The translations under genes were made by a program, and so were the position numbers. A DNA stretch of 16,877 nucleotides from JARRNO01 sp037384885 (GTDB taxonomy: Bacteria > Acidobacteriota > UBA4820 > DSQY01): the NCBI GenBank assembly GCA_037384885.1, contig JARRNO010000146.1, forward strand, positions 1 to 16,877, given 5' to 3'. The notes under the pieces are model-generated. The model searched no databases. It was not told where the DNA came from and was given only the letters and a program-made list of their open reading frames with translations. Positions 7,840 through 15,525 of this stretch are shown here, one piece after another. How positions within the stretch are numbered: the stretch's first letter is position 1; each line of letters starts with the position of its first letter.

Positions 7840-8115
7840 ATGAAAGGGAAGAGGCCGAGAGTGGAGGAGTTTCAGATCAGCGGAGATAAGCTCCTGGCGA
7901 AGATCAAGGAACTCGTCCATGAGGGAAACATCCGGCGAATTACGCTGAAAAACGAGTCGGGAGAAAGTCTTCTTGAAATCCCCCTGACTCTTGGGGTTGT
8001 GGGAACGGTTCTTCTCCCCGTTTTCGCGGCGGTGGGAGCTCTGGCGGCGCTTGTGGCGCGGCTGACCATCGTGGTTGAGCGCATCGGCGAGGAGGACGAA
8101 GAAGACCCCTCGTGA
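7840..8115 (+). CDS. Small DUF4342-type membrane protein
   Basis: This is a 91-residue protein of the DUF4342 type. The N-terminal soluble half (EEFQISGDKLLAKIKELVHEG, then NIRRITLKNESGESLLEIPL) is followed by one hydrophobic segment at about residues 50-73 (GVVGTVLLPVFAAVGALAAL) and a short, very acidic tail (EEDEEDPS). No catalytic residues are visible and the function of the family is not known to me; a membrane-associated regulatory or stress role would be a guess. ATG 7840 has AAGGAG (7828-7833) 6 nt upstream. It ends 225 bp before the efflux operon and reads in the same direction, but the repeat-rich gap argues that the efflux genes have their own promoter. Confidence 0.8.
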   Translation: MKGKRPRVEEFQISGDKLLAKIKELVHEGNIRRITLKNESGESLLEIPLTLGVVGTVLLPVFAAVGALAALVARLTIVVERIGEEDEEDPS

Positions 8116-8201
8116 ACATTTTGGAGAGACAGGACCGGCTCTCACGAAACTCAGCGCGGGGAGCGGACGGTCTTCAGGATCTTGCCGCCGTCGCGCAAAT
8201 C

Positions 8202-8241
8202 TCACCAAATGGTCAGGATGCCGTCAGGATCCGGTAAGATT
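8202..8241 (+). promoter_or_regulatory. 11-bp-phased direct repeats upstream of the efflux operon (candidate response-regulator site)
   Basis: GTCAGGATGCC (8212-8222) is followed directly by GTCAGGATCCG (8223-8233), identical at 9 of 11 positions. Weaker copies in the same phase are TCACCAA at 8202 and TAAGATT at 8235. Two heptamers on an 11-bp pitch is the known site architecture of OmpR/PhoB-family regulators. Another TCAGGAT lies at 8174-8180 and an inverted copy, ATCCTGA, at 8250-8256. The block sits about 100-140 bp before the efflux operon start. The regulator is not identified; the one encoded at 2911 is a candidate only. No clear -10 box can be placed. Confidence 0.5.
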
Positions 8242-8340
8242 GATGCTCTATCCTGAAAATCTGAAAGACCGGCCTTTGTCTCCGGGGGCCTGGAAGGCAG
8301 GTCCCACGGAAAGCGTCTCTCTGCCGGTGGAGGTTCGAGC

Positions 8341-9732
8341 GTGAAGCGACTCCTACTCATCATCTCACTTTTGGCCAGCCTGGGCGCGGTGGCGGGCTGC
8401 ACGCTCTACCACCCCCTTCCGCTGGACAAAGCTTCCGAAAAAGAAGCCTTGAAGCAGCCGGACTTCAAGTCCGTCGCCGTGGCGGCGTCAAAAATAGACC
8501 ACCCTCTCTTGCAGCCCGTCAAGGTCGATCTCGCCGACGGTCTTTCGCCCGATGAAGCGGCGCTGGTCGCGGTGGCGGCAAACCCTCAGCTCCGCGTCGA
8601 CCGGGACCAGCGGCAGTTGGCCGCCGCCCAGCTGATCGAAGCCGGGCTGCTGCCGAATCCCGTCCTGGCCTACGGACAGGATATCCCGACTGGCGGAGCC
8701 GACCAGAATACGGTGACCGGATACATGACTTCGCTGGACCTCAACCTGAACGCACTGCTCACCCGAGGGCTTCGAAAGAAGACGGCAATAGAACAGCAGA
8801 AAGCGGTGAACCTTCAGATCGCCTGGAGGGAGTGGCAGGTGGCAGAGTCGGCCAAGCTCGACGTTTACCAGCTTGAAGCCCTGACCCGCCAGGTTCTTCT
8901 GGCGCGCCGAATGCAAGAGGCCCTGGGAAACAACTTGAAGGCCTTGCAGAAGGCGGCGCGGGAGGGCGAAATCTCCGATGTGCGGCTTGCGGCGGCGCAA
9001 GCGGCCTTCGCACGGGGGCGCGACGTTCTGTTGAATCTCGAGCAACAGCAGGAGACGGAGCGCCGGAGCCTGAACGCGGCCATGGGTTTTCCGCCGGATG
9101 TTTCCATTCCGCTTCAGGGCGCGGGGCTTCCCACGTGGAAGAGCCTTCCCTCCCAGTCGGCGATCATGAAGGGACTGGACCGGCGCCGCCTGGATCTGCT
9201 GGCCCTGCGCAAGGGATACAAAAGCCAGGAGTTGAGAGTTCGCCTTGCCGTGCGCAACCAGTTCCCCAATATCGGCATCAGCATCAATCACGGCCGGGAT
9301 ACGAGCAATATCGTTTCGACGGGCTACGCCGTCAGCATCGACCTTCCGTTCTTCAATCGAAACCAGGGCCGGATCGCCTTCCAGCGGGCGACGCGGAAGC
9401 AACTCCGCGACGAATACCTGGGCCGCCTGTTTGATGCACGCGCTCAAATCGCACAGATCCTGGGTGACATGGCCAAAGTCAAGCAGAAAATCGAGGCGGA
9501 CGGGGCGGCGCTTCCGGCCGACAAGCGGCTTGCCGCCGCCTACGAAAAGGCCTTGAAAGATGGCAGCGTGGATTTGATCAGTTACAACGACGCAGTCAAC
9601 GAGGTCTGGACGCGGGAGATTCGGATCGAAGGGCTGAAGGCGGATCTCGCGCGGCTTGGAGTGGCTCTGGAGCTTGCTTCGGGCCGTTACTTTCCTGCGG
9701 GTGCGGCACCTGCGGCAAAGGGGGCGTCATGA
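8341..9732 (+). CDS. TolC-family outer-membrane efflux lipoprotein
   Basis: This is the outer-membrane channel component of a tripartite efflux system, 463 residues. The N-terminus is a lipoprotein signal with lipobox VAGC (lipidated C20), so the mature protein should be anchored by acylation as in OprM/NodT-type members. Two repeats of the long-helix OEP domain are visible: ALVAVAANPQLRVDRDQRQLAAAQ with GLLPNPVLAYG in the first, and RLDLLALRKGYKSQELRVRLA with QFPNIGISINHG and DLPFFNRNQG in the second. GTG 8341 follows GGTGGAGG at 7 nt. The stop overlaps the adaptor ATG by ATGA at 9729-9732, so the two are coupled. It is the only outer-membrane channel in view and probably serves both pump sets downstream. 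The substrate is unknown. Confidence 0.93.
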   Translation: MKRLLLIISLLASLGAVAGCTLYHPLPLDKASEKEALKQPDFKSVAVAASKIDHPLLQPVKVDLADGLSPDEAALVAVAANPQLRVDRDQRQLAAAQLIEAGLLPNPVLAYGQDIPTGGADQNTVTGYMTSLDLNLNALLTRGLRKKTAIEQQKAVNLQIAWREWQVAESAKLDVYQLEALTRQVLLARRMQEALGNNLKALQKAAREGEISDVRLAAAQAAFARGRDVLLNLEQQQETERRSLNAAMGFPPDVSIPLQGAGLPTWKSLPSQSAIMKGLDRRRLDLLALRKGYKSQELRVRLAVRNQFPNIGISINHGRDTSNIVSTGYAVSIDLPFFNRNQGRIAFQRATRKQLRDEYLGRLFDARAQIAQILGDMAKVKQKIEADGAALPADKRLAAAYEKALKDGSVDLISYNDAVNEVWTREIRIEGLKADLARLGVALELASGRYFPAGAAPAAKGAS

Positions 9733-10829
9733 CCGGCAAGCGGCGTGCCTGGATTGCGGGGGCGGCGGCGACGATTGTCCTTCTTTGCGTCCTGTTCTTC
9801 TGGATCGGACGGTCTTCGGGAGTTCGGTCGGCCGTGCAAAAGGTCAACGAAGGCCGCGTACCCAAGGTCCTCACCGCCCGCGTGCGTACCGCACCCATCC
9901 GCAGGGGAGAAATCCGAAGCACCGTGGATGCTTACGGCATGGTGGTGCCCGCTCCCGGCGGAAGACGGACTATCGCCTTGGGATATTCAGTGCGCATCGC
10001 CCAGGTTCAGGTCAGCAATGGGGAGCGGGTCTCCAAGGGCGCCCCGCTGCTGGTGGTGGATGCGGCGCCGCAGACGCGGTTGGCCTTGGACCGGGCGCGC
10101 AACGATGTGAAGGCGGCCCGCGAACAGCTCAGGGTCGTCCGGCACAGATACCAGCTGAAGCTCACGGATAAAACAGCGGTGATCCAATCCGAAAAAAGTT
10201 ACTCCGACGCGAAGGCCGCGCTGGATAACCTTTTGCAGCAAAGGGCCGAATCCGTCCAGACCATCCGGGCGGGTTCGGCGGGAATCGCCTGGGGTCTCAG
10301 CGTAAAGAAGGGCGACCTGGTGGCGCCGGGCACGCCCATGCTGGCCCTGGTGGACGCAGGCGCGCTGGAGGCCCGGTTGGGCCTGGAGGCGTCGGATGCC
10401 GGTCATCTCCGCCTCCGCCAGCGCGTGGCTGTGTCCCCCGTGGACAGTAGTTCCGGGAGACTCCTCACGGGCAGAATACGGGCCGTCGGAGGCGCCGTCG
10501 ATCCCGCCACACGCCTGGTGCCGGTTTTTGTCTCTCTGCCCCCATCGGCACAAGGCTTGCTCGGTAGCTATGTCCGGGGGGAAATGACGGCCCAGGCCTC
10601 TCAAGGCCTGATCGTTCCGTACGCATCGGTGCTTCCCGAGGGCGGAAAAGAGATTCTCTTTACCGTCGAGAAGGGACACGCCGTGCGCCATGAAGTCAAA
10701 GTCGGAATTGACAACGGCCGGGAAGTGGAAGTCGCCGGGAAAGGCCTGAAGCCGGGGGACCGGGTGGTGGTCCTGGGCAATTACGAACTCAAGGACGGCA
10801 TGGCCGTGACAGTGGAGCCGGCTTCATGA
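9729..10829 (+). CDS. RND efflux periplasmic adaptor (membrane fusion protein) 1
   Basis: This 366-residue adaptor joins an inner-membrane RND pump to the outer-membrane channel. One N-terminal hydrophobic segment (about residues 8-27) anchors or exports it. The order is a first lipoyl half (GYSVRIAQVQVSNGERVSKGAPLLVV), an alpha-hairpin (LALDRARNDVKAAREQLR onward), a second lipoyl half (GLSVKKGDLVAPGTPMLALVDAG), a beta-barrel domain, and a membrane-proximal domain ending in GLKPGDRVVVLGNYELKDGM, the usual HlyD/AcrA-family close. AAAGGGGG precedes ATG 9729. The stop overlaps the pump start (ATGA, 10826-10829). The protein appears complete. The substrate class (drug, solvent or metal) cannot be read from the adaptor; there are no His- or Met-rich metal-binding stretches. 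Confidence 0.92.
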   Translation: MTGKRRAWIAGAAATIVLLCVLFFWIGRSSGVRSAVQKVNEGRVPKVLTARVRTAPIRRGEIRSTVDAYGMVVPAPGGRRTIALGYSVRIAQVQVSNGERVSKGAPLLVVDAAPQTRLALDRARNDVKAAREQLRVVRHRYQLKLTDKTAVIQSEKSYSDAKAALDNLLQQRAESVQTIRAGSAGIAWGLSVKKGDLVAPGTPMLALVDAGALEARLGLEASDAGHLRLRQRVAVSPVDSSSGRLLTGRIRAVGGAVDPATRLVPVFVSLPPSAQGLLGSYVRGEMTAQASQGLIVPYASVLPEGGKEILFTVEKGHAVRHEVKVGIDNGREVEVAGKGLKPGDRVVVLGNYELKDGMAVTVEPAS

Positions 10830-13760
10830 AGTTGACCGGCTGGATGCAGGCGCACCGCCGGTCGCTTCTTTTCCTGCTGGCGGTGCTCATTCTCGGAGGC
10901 ATCGCCGCCGCGTTTCACCTTCCTGTGGCGCTCTTTCCCCGCGTCAGTTTCCCACGGGTCCGCGTCATGATCGATGCGGGAGACCGTCCGGCAGACCGCA
11001 TGGCCGTCGAGGTCACCCGGCCCGTGGAGGAGGCGGTGCGGGGCGTGCCCGGTGTCCGGGAAGTCCGTTCGACCACCAGCCGGGGCAGCGCCGAAATCAA
11101 CATCAACTTCGAATGGGGCAGGGACATGGTGAAGTCCATGCTCCTGGTCCAGTCGGCCATCGGAGAGGTCTCGGGAAAGCTGCCCGCGGGCACCTCATTC
11201 AACGTCCAGCGAATGGACACCACGGTGGATCCCGTCATCGCCTACAGCCTGACGTCGGACACCCGTTCCCTCGTGTCGCTCCGCGACATCGCGGTCTATC
11301 AGCTGCGGCCGCTGCTTTCCACCGTGCCGGGCGTGGCAAAGGTGGGCGTCCAGGGCGGTCTGAAGCGAGAATACAGGGTTTCCATCACGCCGGCGCGGCT
11401 GCAGGCGTTCCATCTGACCTTCTCAGACGTGGCCCGGGCCCTTTCGGCGGCCAATGTCATCCAGGCGGTGGGACGGCTGGAAGACCACGACAAGCTCTAC
11501 CTCGTGGTGTCCGACACACGCTTTCATAACATCAAGCAGATCGAGAACACGGTGCTCCGCACGGCGTCCGGTACGGTCCTGCGCGTGAAGGACGTCGCCT
11601 CTGTGAAACCTTCGACGGCTCCTAACTGGACCCGTGTGACGGCGGACGGGCACGACGCCGTGCTGATCCAGATTTTCCAGCAGCGAAGCGGCAACACCGT
11701 TCAGATCGCCCGCGGCATCAAGGCCAAGCTCGCCGCCTATCGCGGCCATCTTCCGCAGGACGTGAAGATCGCCAATTGGTACGATCAAAGCCAGCTCATC
11801 CTGTCCTCTGCGGGGAGCGTCCGCGATGCGGTGGTCATCGGGGTCCTCCTGGCGGCGCTGATCCTGCTCATCTTTCTCCGCAACGTCAAGATGATGCTGA
11901 TCGCGATCATCGCCGTTCCCGGCGTGCTGGCCGTAACCGTCCTTCTGCTCTATCTCCTGAACATGAGTTTCAACATCATGACCCTCGGGGGGATGGCGGC
12001 GGCCGTGGGCCTCATCATCGACGATCTTTCTCCCACTCGCCTTTCTGTCCGGCGTAACCGGAGCCTTCTTCAAGGCCCTGTCCCTGACCATGGCGTCCAG
12101 CCTGATCATCTCTTACTTCGTGGCTTGGCTTGCGGTGCCGCTCCTCGCCGACCGCCTCCTGAGCGCCAAGGACGCCGCCCGAGAAGAAGGCGGCCCCGTC
12201 ATTTCGTGGTTCCACCGGCGGTACGAGACCGCCATGGAAAAAGTCTTCCGCCGGCCGGCGCTCGTGCTGATCGTACTGGTTCCCTTCGTGGGGCTCGGTT
12301 ACGCGGCCTACAAATACGTGGGTTCCGGGTTCATGCCCCACATGGATGAAGGGGGCTTCGTGCTGGACTATGTGGCCGAGCCGGGCACGTCGCTGACGGA
12401 AACGGACAGGCTGCTCAGGCAGGTCGGAAAAATTCTCCAGCAGACGCCCGATGTGGAAACCTATTCGAGGCGGACGGGCCTGCAGCTCGGCGGCGGCGTC
12501 ACCGAAACAAATACCGGCGATTTTTTCGTCCGGCTGAAGCCTTTTCCCCGCCGTCCCATCGAGCAGGTCATGGATGATGTCCGCAACCGCGTAGAGCACG
12601 AGGTTCCGGGGCTGGAAATCGAAGAGGCCCAGCTTATGGAGGACCTGATCGGAGACCTGACCGCCGTGCCGCAGCCCATCGAGATCAAGATCTTTTCCGA
12701 CAAGGAGAGCCAGCTCCTGAAACTGGGGCCCAAAGTGGCGTCGGCCATCGAGAAGATTCCCGGGGTTGTGGACGTGAAGAACGGCGTCGTTCTCGCGGGA
12801 GACGCCCTCGATATCAGGGTGAACCGGACGAAAGCGGGGTTGGAAGGCGTGGACCCGGAAGCGGTGACACGCCTCGTGAGCGGATACGTCCAGGGCGACG
12901 TCACGACACGCATTCTGCAGGCGCCGAAGATGGTCGGCGTCAGGCTCTGGATTCCGGCGGGGCTCAGGCGCACCACCCGCCAGGTTGAGAATCTCCGCAT
13001 GAGGGCGCCAGACGGCCACGTCTTCCCCTTGAAGCGCATTGCGCGCGTGACCCCCGTCATCGGACAGCCCGAAATTACTAGAGACGACCTGAAAAGGATG
13101 GTGGCCGTGAGCGGCAGGATCAGCGGAAGAGACATGGGCTCCGTCATTCGGGATGTGAAGAAGGCTCTCAACCGTCCCGGCATGTTCCCCCATGGCGTGT
13201 ATTACATACTTGGCGGCCTCTACCGGCAGCAGCAGATCGCCTTTGCCGGCCTCATGGCGGTGTTCGGGGCGGCCGTGGCGCTTGTCTTCTTCCTGCTGCT
13301 CTTTCTCTTCGAGCAGTTCAAGCTCGCCCTCGCCGTGATGACCACGACGCTGCTTTCGTTGGCTGCTGTCTTCACGGGCCTTTGGTGGACCCATACCGAG
13401 CTGAACATCACTTCCATGATGGGGATGACCATGGTCATCGGCATCGTGACCGAAGTGGCCATCTTCTATGTCAACGAATTTCTCGCCGTTCCAGCGGATC
13501 TCGACGTCCCTCACGCCCTGATTACGGCCGGCAAACACCGGATGCGGCCCATCACCATGACCACGCTGGCCGCCATCCTCGCGCTGTCCCCCCTGGCCTT
13601 CGGCCTGGGCCACGGCTCCGCCATGCAGCAGCCTTTGGCCATCGCCATCATCAGCGGCATGGTCGTTCAGATCCCTCTGACCATCGGCGTGCTCCCCGTC
13701 CTGCTGGCCGTATTCCGGGTCAGGCGGGGAAGCGGGGAAAGGGAGGAGAGCGATGCGTAA
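10826..13760 (+). pseudogene. RND efflux pump 1, disrupted by a deletion of about 128 nt after transmembrane helix 4
   Basis: This is a proton-driven inner-membrane RND permease. The first frame gives the N-terminal helix, the first porter domain and helices 2-4, up to VGLIIDD with D399-D400 (equivalent to AcrB D407-D408). At about 12025 it shifts frame and reads nonsense to 12349. From 12027 another frame continues with FLPLAFLSGVTGAFFKAL (helix 5 onward) to TAA 13758-13760. Comparison with pump 2 of this window, which has 43 residues between Asp-Asp and YLPLIL, shows that about 128 nt are missing. Adding 128 gives 3063 nt, exactly 1021 codons, the normal size. Helix 10 reads IGIVTEVAIFYVNEF, with Glu where AcrB has Lys940. 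The sequence is HAE-like rather than clearly metal-type. Confidence 0.9.
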
Positions 13761-14430
13761 GTCACTCCTTTTGTTTGCAGCCGCGTTTCTTACCGCAGCC
13801 TGCTTCAAGCCCATCCAGGCGGCCGGATCCGCCTCCGCGGTTCAGAACGCCAGAAGGCTGGAGGACCATGCGGAGGACATCATCGACGTTTACCTTTCGG
13901 GTCATGCGGACAACGCAAGGGAAAAGAAACTCCGGGGGGAAATGGAACGCGCGTTGGAAAGGCTCCAATCAGTCGCGGACACGGGGAGTTCCGGCGCACG
14001 CGCCGCCGCCGTTGCGGAGTATCTCGTCGGCGAGATGGAACGGTGCGCCGGAGCCGGCGAATTTATCCGCGCGGCGCTTGCGGCCAACCAGGTGACGCTG
14101 GTGATGCTTCCCCGGGAGGCCTTCCCCACGGCCCGTGCCCGGCGAGTCGCTCTCATGGACTACCTTTCCAGGGAGATCGTGCTTCTCAACCGCCTGGCGA
14201 GGCGTTCGCCCGCCGGCGTGTTGGACCTTCGGGCGAGAAGGACGGCCGTGGAGGCCGACTGGAAGCAACTCCGGCCGTGGTTTCTCAAGCAGCACCACGT
14301 CAGCCTGGTGAAGGCCATGGACGCGTGTGTCTCAACCATCATGACCCGGAAATCGCCCCCCTCCCAGATCCGAGCCGGACAAACACTCGGGGACCTGGTG
14401 GACCGGCTGGAGCAAAGTCTTGCGAAATAA
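13753..14430 (+). CDS. Exported alpha-helical protein of unknown function within the efflux operon
   Basis: I do not recognise this 225-residue protein. It begins with a signal sequence (MRKSLLLFAAAFLTAACFKP). C17 follows TAA, a poor lipobox with Thr at -3, so either lipidation at C17 or ordinary cleavage near IQAAG is possible. The rest is rich in Ala, Arg, Leu and Glu and predicted by eye to be almost all helix (for example REKKLRGEMERALERLQSVA). It resembles a periplasmic helical bundle with no enzyme motif. ATG 13753 follows a strong GGGAGGAGAG and overlaps the pump 1 stop by 8 nt (ATGCGTAA), and adaptor 2 starts 12 bp after its stop. It is therefore part of the operon. A role as accessory or chaperone of the efflux complex is inference from position only. 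Confidence 0.8.
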   Translation: MRKSLLLFAAAFLTAACFKPIQAAGSASAVQNARRLEDHAEDIIDVYLSGHADNAREKKLRGEMERALERLQSVADTGSSGARAAAVAEYLVGEMERCAGAGEFIRAALAANQVTLVMLPREAFPTARARRVALMDYLSREIVLLNRLARRSPAGVLDLRARRTAVEADWKQLRPWFLKQHHVSLVKAMDACVSTIMTRKSPPSQIRAGQTLGDLVDRLEQSLAK

Positions 14431-14442
14431 TGAGGCGGCGAA

Positions 14443-15525
14443 ATGAAGGCACCGACCCGGAAGACATGGGCCTTAGTCGCCGTGGGAACTGTCATCGTGA
14501 TCGCGGCGGCGGTTCTTGCGCTGCGCTGGGCGGCGAACCGTCCGGAGCCCAAAGCCAATCCAGCGTCGCCGGCCGTCGAAACGGTTGCGCGCCGCAGCTT
14601 CATCCGCACGGCCCCGTGGATCGGCACGGTGGAAAGCGCGGGTGCCGTCAGGATTACCGCCCTCGCTGAGGGGCGGGTGCTGAAGGTCGACGCTCGCGAC
14701 GCCGCGAGGGTGAAGGCCGGGACGCTTCTCTTCACCCTGGGCGGCCCCGTGCTCGGCTCCAGCCTGAAAGCGGCTGGAGCGGCGGTGCGGACTTGGCGCG
14801 CCAGGCTTGAGCTGGCGCGTCAGGTGGCGGCGCGGAAGAAACGGGCGGCGAAGACGCGCGTGGTGAACCGCAACGAGGCGGCGTCGGCTCAGCAGGCCGT
14901 CGAGCGGGCCCGGAACGGACTGGCCGACGCAAGGAAGCGGCTGCGCTCGCTCCGGGCGCAGAGCGAACTACGCGCTCCCGTGGCCGGGGTTTTCAGCGAC
15001 CGGAGGGTCAACCCGGGACAGGACGTGGCCGCTGGAGAGGTGCTGGCCGACGTGGTGGACCCGCACCGGCTTCGCGTGGCTGGGGTGGTCTATGTTCCCA
15101 GCGGAACGTGCCTCCTGGGCCGTTCGGCGGAAGTGGAAGCGGGCGGCCGGCTCCTACACGCAACAATCGCCCGGGTCTTCCCCGACCGGACGCCCGGGGG
15201 CGGCGTGAAATTCTGGCTGGAAGGAAAGGGTTTGGCCGACCGCCTTGCGCCTGGTGAAAGCGCCCGGGGCCGGATCGAATGCTCCCGCTCCGGAAGCGCC
15301 CCGGCGGTTCCCCGGAGCGCCCTGGTCTACGACGAACACGAGCAGCCCTATGTCTTTGTTAAAACGGGCGGTGGATACAGGAAGACTCGCGTGAAGACGG
15401 GCGCGGCCTCCGCGCGGTGGGTCGAGATCGTGAAGGGCGTGTCCCCCGGCGACCAGGTAGTGGTCCGTGGCGCGTACGAACTGTTCTACGCCGGCTTCAG
15501 TAAGACCTACAAGGTCGAAGACTGA
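14443..15525 (+). CDS. RND efflux periplasmic adaptor (membrane fusion protein) 2
   Basis: This is a second adaptor, 360 residues, clearly different in sequence from adaptor 1. The N-terminal anchor is about residues 9-27. The lipoyl half ITALAEGRVLKVDARDAARVKAGTLLFTL is followed by a short Lys/Arg/Ala-rich helical hairpin (RTWRARLELARQVAARKKRAA to ARKRLRSLRAQ), then SELRAPVAGVFSDRRVNPGQDV for the second lipoyl half. A beta-barrel domain comes next, and the ending is VSPGDQVVVRGAYELFYAG. ATG 14443 has GAGG 7 nt upstream. The stop shares a base with the ATG of pump 2 (TGATG, 15523-15527), so the two should be coupled. It is complete. Its presence shows that the operon encodes two distinct adaptor-pump sets after one channel gene. 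Confidence 0.9.
   Translation: MKAPTRKTWALVAVGTVIVIAAAVLALRWAANRPEPKANPASPAVETVARRSFIRTAPWIGTVESAGAVRITALAEGRVLKVDARDAARVKAGTLLFTLGGPVLGSSLKAAGAAVRTWRARLELARQVAARKKRAAKTRVVNRNEAASAQQAVERARNGLADARKRLRSLRAQSELRAPVAGVFSDRRVNPGQDVAAGEVLADVVDPHRLRVAGVVYVPSGTCLLGRSAEVEAGGRLLHATIARVFPDRTPGGGVKFWLEGKGLADRLAPGESARGRIECSRSGSAPAVPRSALVYDEHEQPYVFVKTGGGYRKTRVKTGAASARWVEIVKGVSPGDQVVVRGAYELFYAGFSKTYKVED

Noticed and set aside
12015..13814. Long open frame on the minus strand opposite RND pump 1 (and similar ones opposite GH15 and the TolC-type gene)
   Set aside because: High G+C third positions leave antisense frames open. The translations are rich in His, Arg, Gly and Asp with no domain or hydrophobic pattern, while the plus strand has clear family motifs.
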